Shown here one piece after another: positions 39,502 through 48,441 of a stretch of 64,000 nt of DNA. Below the pieces are notes generated by a model. It did no database searches, was not told where the DNA came from, and worked only from the letters and a program-made list of their open reading frames with translations. Positions within the stretch are counted from its first letter, which is position 1. Each line of letters opens with the position of its first letter. A program made the position numbers and the translations under genes. Origin of the DNA: Pseudaeromonas sp963677375 (lineage in GTDB: Bacteria > Pseudomonadota > Gammaproteobacteria > Enterobacterales > Aeromonadaceae); contig CAXXIF010000021.1 in assembly GCA_963677375.2 (NCBI GenBank), forward strand, positions 62,001-126,000, written 5' to 3'.

Positions 39502-39618
39502 TCAAGTTTCTCCGCACGTACAACTAAACCATCAAAGAATACTGGCAGTCACCAGCCTTGGCATCATAACCAAACTCGCTCTGTGTGCAAACCACCGCCC
39601 GCAAAAGTTTGTTGGCAT

Positions 39619-39651
39619 TCAAAAAAAACCCCACCGCGAAGGTGGGGTTCC
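39619..39651 (-). terminator. ppiD terminator
   Basis: On the minus strand AACCCCACC-TTCGC-GGTGGGGTT is followed by a long T-run, five bases after the ppiD stop. Confidence 0.92.
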
Positions 39652-39655
39652 GAAA

Positions 39656-41569
39656 CTATTCGGCGGCTTGCTGCTCCAGCAGCTTATTGTAGCGAACCTT
39701 GCCGTCGGCACGGGTTTGCTGCAACAAGGCTTGATACTGAGCAGTTGATTTTCCCTGCGCCAATTGGCTTTCCAGCATGGGCTTCATGCTGGATGGCTTA
39801 TCAGACAGGCCAACCTTGTTCAGTACCAGGACGACTTGATCGCCATCCGCTTGTGCAACCAATTCGGCAGAACTCTTGCCTGCGATTGGCTTGGCAACGC
39901 GGAATAACGCTTGCACCAGAGACGCATCCAGATCTGAGCTCATCCGGGTCACTCTGGCGCGAGTTTCTTGCTTGCCAGAAAGCTCTTTCAGCAACGCATC
40001 GACCGGTTCCGCTTTATTCAACTTCGCCAGCAAAATCTCGGCTTGTTGACGGACTTCCTGTTGAGCTTTTTCAAGCTTCACCGCAGATTCGACATCGGCC
40101 TTCACTTCGGCGAGCGGGCGAGCAGAGGCATGTTTAAATTCAATCACATGCAGCACCAACGCCTGGTTTTCACCCAAAGTAATCACTTCAGAGTTGGTAT
40201 TTTGCTCACGCAGTGTGTCAGAGAACGCCTGTTGTTTAACCTTGGGATCATTGAAAGGAGCAACATTGCTGGCCGAGCTGAAGAAGTCTGAATTGACGAT
40301 CTTGAGCTTCATCTTTTCAGCCACTACGTCCAGTGAGTCCGGATTTTCGAAGCTCAAATCAGCCAGCTGTTGCTGTTTATCCAGGAACAACTCGTGAGCC
40401 TTGTCTTGACGAACTTTGCCTTCAACATCTTTTTTGACGCTCTCAAAAGACTTGGTTGTTTCCGGCTGCACACCCAACAATTTGATGATGTGGTAACCAA
40501 ACTGGCTCTTGACGATAGCGGAGAGTTCACCCGTCTTGGTCAAAGCAAACGCTGCCTTGTCAAACTCCGGGTCCATCACGCCTTTCTCGAACCAGTCCAG
40601 CTCGCCGCCTTTCCGGGCCGAGAGCTTGTCACTGGAATGAGCCGCCGCCAGCTTGGCAAAATCAGCACCGGCCTTGAGTTCAGCAAGCAAGGACTCGGCC
40701 TGCTTCAAACCGGCAGCCTGATCCTTATCGGCAATCAGGATGTGGGCCACCTGACGGCGCTCTGCCGTGCGGTATAGATCCAGATGCTGATCGTAGTAAT
40801 CACGAATCTCCTGGTCGGATACAGTGACAGCATTCTGTAGCTGTGTGGCATCCAGCAGAACGTAGCTTACTTTAACCTGATCTGGGCTCATGAACTGCTT
40901 CTGATGGGCTTTGTAGTAAGCATCCAGCTCCGCATCACTCACACTGACGGTTTTCAGGAAATGGGCAACCGGCAAGGTGTACAAGGTCACATCGCGAGTC
41001 TGCTGCAGCAGAGCATCAATCGTATTGATTTCACCCGGCAATGAGAACTCGCTTGACACCAGACCACCAACCCAGTTCTGACGAACCAGATCCTGACGGA
41101 TGGATTCACTGAAACCTTGTGGCGTGTAACCTGCCCGGTTCAGTAAATTCAGATAACGTTCGTTATCAAACTTACCCTCGTTCTGAAATTCAGGCATGGT
41201 ACGAATGGTCGCCTTGACCTGCTCATCCCCTACCCGTACCCGACTAGCATGTGCTTGTTGATCCAGCAGAAGCTGATCCACCAACTTTTCCAGAGCACTT
41301 CTGCGAAGTTGTTTCATGTAATCCGGGTTACTGGCTAATTGCGCAAAGCTATCGCCAAACTGAGATTCCATACGACTACGCTCATTCCGATACGCAGTTT
41401 CCAGCGCCTGAGCGGTAATCGGTTCGCCATTGACTTCGGCTGGATTGGTATCAACAGGGCGATTCAAATAACTACCAACCCCAGCCAAGGCAAAAGAGAG
41501 AATGATCAGCCAAAAAATGATTTTAGCGATCCGTCCCTGAGCCCCTTCCCGCAGTTTATCCATCAGCAT
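39656..41569 (-). CDS. ppiD: Periplasmic folding chaperone PpiD
   Basis: A 637-residue inner-membrane-anchored SurA-like chaperone. The membrane segment covers residues 17-37 (IIFWLIILSFALAGVGSYL). A SurA-N-like domain and one parvulin domain follow (RRQVAHILIADK to QFGYHIIKLLGV, about 255-360). PpiD sits near SecYEG and holds emerging periplasmic proteins. GGGAGC before ATG 41569 supports the start; a second ATG six bases on is less well placed. Order lon-hupB-ppiD is as in E. coli. Confidence 0.94.
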   Translation of the reverse strand: MLMDKLREGAQGRIAKIIFWLIILSFALAGVGSYLNRPVDTNPAEVNGEPITAQALETAYRNERSRMESQFGDSFAQLASNPDYMKQLRRSALEKLVDQLLLDQQAHASRVRVGDEQVKATIRTMPEFQNEGKFDNERYLNLLNRAGYTPQGFSESIRQDLVRQNWVGGLVSSEFSLPGEINTIDALLQQTRDVTLYTLPVAHFLKTVSVSDAELDAYYKAHQKQFMSPDQVKVSYVLLDATQLQNAVTVSDQEIRDYYDQHLDLYRTAERRQVAHILIADKDQAAGLKQAESLLAELKAGADFAKLAAAHSSDKLSARKGGELDWFEKGVMDPEFDKAAFALTKTGELSAIVKSQFGYHIIKLLGVQPETTKSFESVKKDVEGKVRQDKAHELFLDKQQQLADLSFENPDSLDVVAEKMKLKIVNSDFFSSASNVAPFNDPKVKQQAFSDTLREQNTNSEVITLGENQALVLHVIEFKHASARPLAEVKADVESAVKLEKAQQEVRQQAEILLAKLNKAEPVDALLKELSGKQETRARVTRMSSDLDASLVQALFRVAKPIAGKSSAELVAQADGDQVVLVLNKVGLSDKPSSMKPMLESQLAQGKSTAQYQALLQQTRADGKVRYNKLLEQQAAE

Positions 41570-41601
41570 GAATCTTTGCTCCCGATGCAGTGGATGTGAA
41601 T

Positions 41602-41631
41602 ACAAAAAAGCGCACCTGATGTGATGCGCCC
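41602..41631 (-). terminator. hupB terminator
   Basis: On the minus strand GCGCA-TCACATCAGG-TGCGC is followed by six T. It lies between hupB and ppiD. Confidence 0.75.
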
Positions 41632-41699
41632 TGAATGAGTCAATTTGAGGATTCAAACAATTGAATGCAACAACTTCCCCGAAAGGAAAAGGGCGAAGC

Positions 41700-41972
41700 T
41701 TAGTTCACAGCGTCTTTTAACGCCTTGCCTGCCTTGAATGCCGGAATTTTAGCCGCAGCGATCTCGATGGTTTCACCCGTTTGAGGGTTGCGACCCGTAC
41801 GCGAGGCACGCTCACGGGACGAGAAAGTACCAAAGCCAACCAAAGATACTTGATCGCCAGTCTTGAGCGCTTCACCAACCGCTTCAATAAAAGAATCCAG
41901 TGCACGGCCAGCTGCAGCCTTGGACAGATCCGCCCCTTCAGAAATTTTGTCAACGAGTTGCGATTTGTTCAC
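41700..41972 (-). CDS. hupB: DNA-binding protein HU-beta
   Basis: A 90-residue HU protein with the dimer helices MNKSQLVDKISEGADLSKAAAGRALD. The DNA arm includes RERASRTGRNPQTGETIEI. The start is GTG 41972 with GGGGAAG about nine bases upstream; E. coli hupB also uses GTG as I recall. It bends DNA without sequence preference. Directly downstream of lon but with about 210 bases and the lon terminator between. Confidence 0.96.
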   Translation of the reverse strand: MNKSQLVDKISEGADLSKAAAGRALDSFIEAVGEALKTGDQVSLVGFGTFSSRERASRTGRNPQTGETIEIAAAKIPAFKAGKALKDAVN

Positions 41973-42150
41973 GTTTTTCTTCCCCTATTTTTAGCCTTGG
42001 TCATGGCTGTTTTCCCTAGGCCATGACGAGTCAACGCTTTATAACAATCCTCCAGATGGGTTGCAAGTGAAGGCCAACGGGAACCCGCGGCATTTCACGC
42101 TTTACAGACCAGACCTAGAGTCAAAATTCCAAACCAGCTGCGCTGGCATA

Positions 42151-42176
42151 CAAAAACAGCCGGTTACCCGGCTGAG
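42151..42176 (-). terminator. lon terminator
   Basis: On the minus strand CAGCCGG-GTAA-CCGGCTG is followed by TTTTTG, eight bases after the lon stop. Confidence 0.92.
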
Positions 42177-42183
42177 CCTGTTG

Positions 42184-44535
42184 TCACTTAGTGACGACTT
42201 CAAATGTCTCGATCGGATTTTGCAGCGCCAGACGCAGGACATCATCAATCCAGCGCACAGCATGAATCTCCAGATCCAGCTTGACATTCTCTGGGATCTC
42301 TTCGAGATCCTTGGCATTTTCTTTCGGGATCACCACTCGCTTGATGCCACCTCGGTGGGCCGCCAGGAGTTTTTCCTTGAGACCGCCGATAGGCAGAACT
42401 TCACCACGAAGGGTGATTTCTCCTGTCATTGCTACATCCGAGCGCACCGGATTACCGGTCAAGCTGGAGACTAGCGCGGTACACATGGCAACACCGGCAC
42501 TCGGACCATCCTTGGGTGTAGCCCCCTCTGGCACATGGACGTGGATGTCCCGTTTTTCGTAAAAATCCGGGTTGATCCGCAACTGCTCTGCCCGCGCGCG
42601 CACCACTGTCAGCGCGGCTTGAATAGATTCTTGCATCACATCACCCAAGGAACCGGTGTACGTCAACTTACCCTTGCCCGGAACATTGGTCGCTTCGATA
42701 GTCAGCAACTCACCACCCACTTCGGTCCAGGCCAGACCGACAACCTGCCCCACTTGGTCATGATCTTCGGCTTTACCATAATCGAAGCGCTGAACCCCGA
42801 GGTATGCCTTCAGATTCTCCTGGTTGATCGTCACATGGGTGAGACTCTTATCCAGCAGAATGGCTTTTACCGCTTTGCGGCATAATTTGGAAATCTCGCG
42901 TTCGAGACTACGAACCCCGGCTTCTCGGGTGTAGTAACGAATAATCCCGACAATTGCCGAATCTTCGATGGTGATTTCGTGAGGCTTCAGACCATTGCGC
43001 TCAATCTGCTTTTGCAACAAGTGATCCTTGGCAATGTTCAGTTTTTCATCCTCGGTGTAACCGGAAAGCCGGATTACTTCCATCCGATCCAGCAAGGGAC
43101 CAGGAATATTCATCGAGTTGGATGTAGCCACGAACATGACGTCCGAGAGGTCGTAATCAACTTCCAGATAATGGTCATTGAAGCTGTTGTTCTGTTCCGG
43201 GTCCAGCACCTCAAGTAATGCCGAAGCCGGGTCACCACGCATATCGGACGACATCTTGTCGATTTCATCCAACAGGAACAGCGGATTTCGCACCCCGACC
43301 TTGGCCATTTTCTGCAACAGCTTACCGGGCATGGAGCCGATATAGGTACGGCGATGACCGCGGATCTCGGCCTCATCACGCACACCACCCAGCGCCATAC
43401 GCACATACTTACGCCCGGTCGCCTTGGCAATAGATTGCCCCAGCGAGGTCTTACCCACCCCAGGGGGGCCGACTAAGCACAGGATGGGTCCCTTGAGTTT
43501 GTTCATTCGGCTTTGAACCGCCAAATATTCCAAAATCCGCTCTTTGACCTTCTCCAGACCATAGTGGTCCTGGTTCAAGGTCAGCTCAGCCTGAGCAAGA
43601 TTCTTTCTGACTTTAGTGCGTTGTTTCCAAGGTACTGCGACCATCCAGTCGATGTAACTGCGGACTACTGTGGCCTCCGCTGACATGGGGGACATCATCT
43701 TGAGCTTGCTCAGCTCACCAAGCGTCTTGGTTTTGGCCTCTTCCGGCATGCCGGCTTCTTCGATCTTGGTCTGCAAGCCATCGAATTCATCAGGAGACTC
43801 TTCGAGTTCCCCCAATTCTTTCTGGATAGCCTTCATTTGTTCGTTCAGGTAGTACTCGCGCTGACTCTTTTCCATCTGCTTTTTGACGCGCGAACGGATA
43901 CGCTTTTCCACCTGCAACAAATCCATTTCGGATTCCATCATGGCCATCAGGAACATGAGGCGCTCGGAAATTTCCGGCAATTCCAAAACTTTTTGCTTAT
44001 CTTCAATTTTAAGCGGCATATGTGCCGCCATGGTATCAGCCAGGCGAGCAGCATCATCAATGGCGGAGACAGAAGCCAGCACTTCTGGCGGGATCTTCTT
44101 GTTCAGTTTGATATAGCCTTCAAACTGACCAATCGCCGAGCGCACCATCACTTCTTCTTCTTTCTCGGCTATAGCAACCGATTCACAAAGATGTGCGACA
44201 CCGACGAAGAAATTTTCTTCCTCAGTCAGCTGTTCGAGCTCTGCGCGTTGTGCGCCTTCGACCAACACCTTCACGGTACCATCCGGCAACTTCAGCAGTT
44301 GCAGGATATTGGCAACCGTACCGACACGATACAGATCATCCAGACCTGGCTCATCGGTCGCAGCCTCTTTTTGGGCCACTAATAAAATGCGTTTTTCCTG
44401 CTCCATCGCAGCCTCAAGGCAACGGATGGATTTTTCTCGGCCGACGAACAAAGGAATAACCATGTGGGGATAAACCACCACATCACGTAACGGCAAGACA
44501 GGTATGACAACGCGTTCAGAACGCTCAAGATTCAT
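42184..44535 (-). CDS. lon: ATP-dependent protease Lon
   Basis: A 783-residue protein (E. coli 784). The N-terminal LON domain begins VVIPVLPLRDVVVYPHMVIPLFVGRE. The AAA+ module has Walker A GPPGVGKTS and Walker B LFLLDEIDKM. The C-terminal protease has the catalytic Ser in KDGPSAGVAM and Lys in GGLKEKLLAAHRGG. It degrades misfolded and regulatory proteins in the cytoplasm. The start 44535 gives MNLERSERV like the enteric protein. A sigma-32-like promoter lies 50 bases upstream. Confidence 0.97.
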   Translation of the reverse strand: MNLERSERVVIPVLPLRDVVVYPHMVIPLFVGREKSIRCLEAAMEQEKRILLVAQKEAATDEPGLDDLYRVGTVANILQLLKLPDGTVKVLVEGAQRAELEQLTEEENFFVGVAHLCESVAIAEKEEEVMVRSAIGQFEGYIKLNKKIPPEVLASVSAIDDAARLADTMAAHMPLKIEDKQKVLELPEISERLMFLMAMMESEMDLLQVEKRIRSRVKKQMEKSQREYYLNEQMKAIQKELGELEESPDEFDGLQTKIEEAGMPEEAKTKTLGELSKLKMMSPMSAEATVVRSYIDWMVAVPWKQRTKVRKNLAQAELTLNQDHYGLEKVKERILEYLAVQSRMNKLKGPILCLVGPPGVGKTSLGQSIAKATGRKYVRMALGGVRDEAEIRGHRRTYIGSMPGKLLQKMAKVGVRNPLFLLDEIDKMSSDMRGDPASALLEVLDPEQNNSFNDHYLEVDYDLSDVMFVATSNSMNIPGPLLDRMEVIRLSGYTEDEKLNIAKDHLLQKQIERNGLKPHEITIEDSAIVGIIRYYTREAGVRSLEREISKLCRKAVKAILLDKSLTHVTINQENLKAYLGVQRFDYGKAEDHDQVGQVVGLAWTEVGGELLTIEATNVPGKGKLTYTGSLGDVMQESIQAALTVVRARAEQLRINPDFYEKRDIHVHVPEGATPKDGPSAGVAMCTALVSSLTGNPVRSDVAMTGEITLRGEVLPIGGLKEKLLAAHRGGIKRVVIPKENAKDLEEIPENVKLDLEIHAVRWIDDVLRLALQNPIETFEVVTK

Positions 44536-44584
44536 ATTCTTTTCTCTTGGCATAACGCCTTTAGAATGAAGCAACTTCGTGAGT

Positions 44585-44612
44585 ATATGGGGGCGTTCAA
44601 CGCAGATTCAAT
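44585..44612 (-). promoter_or_regulatory. Sigma-32-like heat-shock promoter of lon
   Basis: On the minus strand ATTGAAT, then 14 bases, then CCCATAT. This matches the heat-shock consensus CTTGAAA-N11-16-CCCATNT at five of seven and seven of seven positions. Transcription would start near 44578, about 45 bases before the lon ATG. Heat-shock control of lon is known in E. coli. Confidence 0.65.
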
Positions 44613-44621
44613 TGTTCGATA

Positions 44622-44660
44622 GGCAAAAAAGCTGAAAGGGGCAAATTGCCCCCTTCAATT
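44622..44660 (-). terminator. clpX terminator
   Basis: On the minus strand AAGGGGGCAA-TTTGCCCCTTT forms a stem, followed a few bases on by a T6 run. It separates clpX from lon. Confidence 0.85.
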
Positions 44661-44677
44661 GCTTATTTTTAAAGCAG

Positions 44678-45958
44678 TTAGTCGCCAGATACGGCTTGTC
44701 GATCATGATTTTCATAGATGATGAGCGGTTGCCCTTCACCCTTGATCACGCTGTCATCAATCACCACTTTCGCCACGTCACTCTGCGATGGCAGGTCATA
44801 CATGGTATCCAGCAACACGCCTTCTACAATGGAGCGCAAACCACGAGCACCCGTCTTGCGTTCCATCGCCTTGGCAGCAATGGCCAGCAGGGCCTCTTCA
44901 CGGAATTCGAGCTCGACCCCTTCCAGCTTGAACAGGGCCTGGAATTGCTTGGTCAACGCATTCTTGGGTGACGTCAGGATCTGAATCAAGGCCGATTCAT
45001 CCAGCTCAGTCAGCGTCGCCAGAACTGGCAAACGACCAATGAACTCCGGGATCAAACCGTACTTCACCAGATCTTCCGGCTCAACCTTGGCAAAGGACTC
45101 GGTCAGACTTACCGGTTTTTCCTTGGATTTCACATCAGCTTTGAAGCCGATGCCGGTGCCCTTGGATGAGCGTTGCTCGATAACTTTATCCAGCCCGGCG
45201 AAGGCACCACCACAAATAAATAGGATCTTCGAGGTATCAACCTGCAAGAACTCTTGCTGGGGATGCTTGCGACCACCCTGTGGAGGAACTGATGCGATTG
45301 TACCTTCAATCAGTTTCAGCAGCGCTTGTTGCACCCCTTCACCGGAGACATCACGAGTAATTGACGGATTTTCCGACTTGCGGGAAATCTTGTCGATTTC
45401 ATCGATGTAGACGATGCCCCGTTGCGCTTTTTCGATGTCGTAATCGCATTTCTGCAACAACTTCTGAATAATATTCTCGACATCTTCACCCACATAACCC
45501 GCTTCGGTCAGGGTGGTGGCATCTGCCATGGTAAATGGCACATCCAACAAACGGGCCAGTGTCTCTGCCAGCAAGGTTTTGCCACTGCCGGTGGGACCAA
45601 TCAGCAGAATATTGGATTTACCCAGCTCGACACCATCGGCCGCATAACCACTGCGCAAGCGCTTGTAGTGGTTGTATACAGCCACGGCCAGCACTTTCTT
45701 GGCATGTTCCTGCCCGATGACATAGTCATCCAGGTGTGCACGGATCTCATGGGGAGTAGGCAGGGAACGATCATCTCGACGAGGACTGATCTCGCGGATC
45801 TCCTCACTGATGATGTCATTGCACAAATCGACGCATTCATCGCAAATGTAAACTGACGGACCGGCAATCAGTTTCCGTACTTCATGCTGACTCTTCCCGC
45901 AAAAAGAGCAGTAAAGCAACTTGCCATTGTCGCCTTCACCTTTGCGTTTATCTGTCAT
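44678..45958 (-). CDS. clpX: ClpXP unfoldase subunit ClpX
   Basis: A 426-residue protein (E. coli 424). The N-terminal zinc-binding domain has CSFCGKSQHEV and CDECVDLC. The AAA+ core has Walker A GPTGSGKTLL, Walker B VYIDEIDKI and the pore loop GYVGED. The IGF-type ClpP-docking loop is read as GIGFKADV. GAGG seven bases before ATG 45958. It unfolds tagged substrates and feeds them into ClpP, encoded just upstream. Confidence 0.97.
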   Translation of the reverse strand: MTDKRKGEGDNGKLLYCSFCGKSQHEVRKLIAGPSVYICDECVDLCNDIISEEIREISPRRDDRSLPTPHEIRAHLDDYVIGQEHAKKVLAVAVYNHYKRLRSGYAADGVELGKSNILLIGPTGSGKTLLAETLARLLDVPFTMADATTLTEAGYVGEDVENIIQKLLQKCDYDIEKAQRGIVYIDEIDKISRKSENPSITRDVSGEGVQQALLKLIEGTIASVPPQGGRKHPQQEFLQVDTSKILFICGGAFAGLDKVIEQRSSKGTGIGFKADVKSKEKPVSLTESFAKVEPEDLVKYGLIPEFIGRLPVLATLTELDESALIQILTSPKNALTKQFQALFKLEGVELEFREEALLAIAAKAMERKTGARGLRSIVEGVLLDTMYDLPSQSDVAKVVIDDSVIKGEGQPLIIYENHDRQAVSGD

Positions 45959-46035
45959 TCATAAACCTCGAATCAAAATACCGGAGGCAGCGGCCTCCGA
46001 AGCTGTATTCAGTGTATAACAGGCGACTGCGTGTG

Positions 46036-46659
46036 TCAGTCCCGCTTACTCAGAACCGAATCAACAATTCCGTACTCTACCGCCTGATCAGCCGACATAA
46101 AGTTATCCCGATCCGTATCACGCTCGATTCGATCCAGTGGCTGTCCAGTATGGAAAGCCAAGCGTTCGTTCAGGGTTTGCTTGATTTTCAGGATCTCCAT
46201 GGCATGGATCTGAATATCAGAGGCCTGTCCCTGGAAGCCACCCAATGGCTGATGAATCATCACGCGCGAGTGCGGTAATACAAAACGTTTCTCTTTAGCG
46301 CCACCTGCCAGCAAGAAGGCGCCCATGGAACAGGCTTGTCCCATACAGACAGTGCTGACATCAGGCTTGATGAACTGCATGGTGTCATAGATGGACATAC
46401 CAGCCGTCACTGAGCCACCGGGAGAGTTGATATAGAGATAAATATCCTTCTCCGGGTTCTCTGACTCCAGGAACAGCAACTGCGCAACCACCAGATTGGC
46501 CATGTAATCTTCGACCTGGCCGGTCAGAAAAATGACGCGCTCCTTGAGCAGACGAGAATAGATATCGTATGAACGCTCGCCCTTGGCGGTCTGTTCCACC
46601 ACTATAGGCACCAGGGCATTCATGGAAGGAGTAAGAGAATCCTGGATCATTTTATTCAT
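46036..46659 (-). CDS. clpP: ATP-dependent Clp protease proteolytic subunit
   Basis: A 207-residue serine peptidase (E. coli 207). The catalytic triad is visible: Ser in MGQACSMGAFLLAGG, His in RVMIHQPLGG, Asp in ERDTDRD. A short N-terminal propeptide before ALVPIVVEQT fits self-processing. AGGA about nine bases before ATG 46659. It forms the 14-mer chamber used by ClpX. Lies 77 bases before clpX. Confidence 0.97.
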   Translation of the reverse strand: MNKMIQDSLTPSMNALVPIVVEQTAKGERSYDIYSRLLKERVIFLTGQVEDYMANLVVAQLLFLESENPEKDIYLYINSPGGSVTAGMSIYDTMQFIKPDVSTVCMGQACSMGAFLLAGGAKEKRFVLPHSRVMIHQPLGGFQGQASDIQIHAMEILKIKQTLNERLAFHTGQPLDRIERDTDRDNFMSADQAVEYGIVDSVLSKRD

Positions 46660-46678
46660 AAGATGATGTTCCTAAAGT

Positions 46679-46708
46679 AAAAAGGCCCGAGTGATATCAC
46701 ACGGGCCA
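46679..46708 (-). terminator. tig terminator
   Basis: On the minus strand GGCCCGTGTGATATCAC-T-CGGGCC forms a stem followed by TTTTTA. The clpP promoter candidate overlaps its upstream edge. Confidence 0.85.
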
Positions 46709-46738
46709 TTATACGCATCAAGATTGTGATGACGTCAA
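46708..46738 (-). promoter_or_regulatory. Candidate sigma-70 promoter of clpP
   Basis: On the minus strand TTGACG and TATAAT are separated by 19 bases, a slightly long spacer. The start point would fall inside the tig terminator, so the clpP message would contain only its second half and escape termination. Confidence 0.45.
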
Positions 46739-46744
46739 ATCGAA

Positions 46745-48058
46745 TCAGGCAGTTGCAGACGCTTTGTTGATCACATCGTCAAAGGAAAGGGCCTTCTCGG
46801 TCACCTTAGCCTTGGACATGATCAGTTCGACCGCTTGCTCTTCAACAGCCAGATTACGGATGTTGTTCAGCAGTTGCTCATTCTTTTGATAGTAATCAAC
46901 AACTTCTTGCGGATCTTCATACGCAGTAGCCATGGATTCGATGATGCTCTTCACGCGATCATCTTCAGCCTTGATGGCATTGGTACGAATCACTTCGCCC
47001 AGCAGCAAACCGATGCGTACACGACGTTCAGCCTGTTCCTGAAACAGCTCAGCTGGCAGTTGCGGCATATTCTTGCCTTGTTGGGCGCCACCGAAACGTT
47101 GCATGGCTTGCTGACGCAGGCCATCAATTTCCTGCTCAACCGCAGCCTTAGGTACCGCGATTTCGTTGTTATCCAGCAGACCTTGCAGGGCTTGTTCTTT
47201 AACCGCGTTCTTCAGTGCCTGAGTCAGTTCACGCTCCATGTTCTTACGCACTTCTGCGCGCAGAGCATCGATGGAACCATCTTCAACGCCAAAACGTTGC
47301 ACGAATTCAGCAGTCAGTTCCGGCAGAATTTGTTGCTCAACCTTGTTCAAGGTGACAGCAAACTTGGCGGCCTTACCCTTCAGATTTTCAGCGTGGTAGT
47401 CTTCCGGGAAAGTCACGTCGATCTCGAACGTTTCACCCGCTTTCTTACCATACAGACCATCTTCGAAGCCCGGGATCATGCGGCCAGCGCCTAGAACCAG
47501 AGAGAAGCCTTCAGCCTTGCCACCTTCGAACTCAACACCATCAATTGAGCCGGTGAAGTCCATGTTGACACGCAGTTCAGCCGCAGCCGGAGCATCGACA
47601 TCAGCCCAGGTGGCGTGTTGCTTGCGCAGGGTCTCGATCATCTTGTCCAGATCGGCATCTTGTACGCTGGCAACCGGCTTTTCGATCTGGATAGCATCCA
47701 GATTCTTGATTTCGATTTCCGGATAAACTTCAAAACTGGCGCTGAACACGAAGTCCTGACCAGCTTGCAATTCATGGGGCGTGACCGTCGGGGCACCCGC
47801 CGGGCTCAGCTTCTGGCTGACAACGGCTTCGACGAAATGACGCTGGATCAGGGCATCTGCCGCATCGGCAACGACCATCTGACCGTACATCTTCTTGATC
47901 ACGCTCATGGGAGCCTTACCCGGGCGGAAACCATCAACACGACGGGTTTTGGCCAGTTGAGCCAGGCGAGTATTGACTTCTTTCTCTACTTTCTCAGCCG
48001 GTACTGTGATGGTAAGACGGCGCTCCAGGCCTTGGGTCGTCTCTACAGAAACTTGCAT
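46745..48058 (-). CDS. tig: Trigger factor
   Basis: A 437-residue ribosome-associated chaperone. The ribosome-docking GFRPGKAP signature is at about residues 43-50. A FKBP-type domain follows (about 155-240) with FSLVLGAGRMIPGFEDGLYG. The C-terminal helical chaperone arms complete the protein. GAGG lies about seven bases before ATG 48058. It meets nascent chains at the exit tunnel. First gene of the tig-clpP-clpX-lon series. Confidence 0.96.
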   Translation of the reverse strand: MQVSVETTQGLERRLTITVPAEKVEKEVNTRLAQLAKTRRVDGFRPGKAPMSVIKKMYGQMVVADAADALIQRHFVEAVVSQKLSPAGAPTVTPHELQAGQDFVFSASFEVYPEIEIKNLDAIQIEKPVASVQDADLDKMIETLRKQHATWADVDAPAAAELRVNMDFTGSIDGVEFEGGKAEGFSLVLGAGRMIPGFEDGLYGKKAGETFEIDVTFPEDYHAENLKGKAAKFAVTLNKVEQQILPELTAEFVQRFGVEDGSIDALRAEVRKNMERELTQALKNAVKEQALQGLLDNNEIAVPKAAVEQEIDGLRQQAMQRFGGAQQGKNMPQLPAELFQEQAERRVRIGLLLGEVIRTNAIKAEDDRVKSIIESMATAYEDPQEVVDYYQKNEQLLNNIRNLAVEEQAVELIMSKAKVTEKALSFDDVINKASATA

Positions 48059-48441
48059 TCTTTTACCTCGTTCAACTCAGCACGCAGGGGGAACTCCCCT
48101 GCTCCTCAGACGCAGCCAGGCGACCAGCGCCCACCTCATCCTCGTTTGAAGACAATAAAGTCTTCCCTCGATACATAAAATGACGCGGCATTATAGCCAT
48201 GCCATCTGGGCTAGTCGAGCCATCCCCTCGTTATCGGAGCTGCCTGATTCGCATTTTTACAACAAAAATGGCCCGTTTTTGCTTCGATTGGTGCTTAATT
48301 CGTCACTCCCATCGCCGCACGCTTCCCCAGCCCTCCCGACACGAGCAATGGCAAACGCAGTTTGTTACAGTACCAGGCACCCGACCAGAGAATGGGTCCG
48401 GTCAATATCCAGCCATATTGCCATGGTCAAAGAGAGCCGTT
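48059..48441. other. 383-base intergenic region between tig and the GH84-type gene
   Basis: The region separates divergent genes and should hold both promoters. Reading frames open across parts of it but lack ribosome sites and familiar motifs. No repeat or RNA gene was recognised. Confidence 0.4.

Noticed and set aside
46835..47494. Open frame antisense to tig, and others antisense to lon and ppiD
   Set aside because: All are shadows of intact conserved genes with no ribosome sites or motifs.
48180..48440. Upstream extension of the GH84-type gene
   Set aside because: The frame stays open, but the extension lacks a ribosome site, is rich in unlikely residues, and overlaps the expected tig and GH84 promoters.
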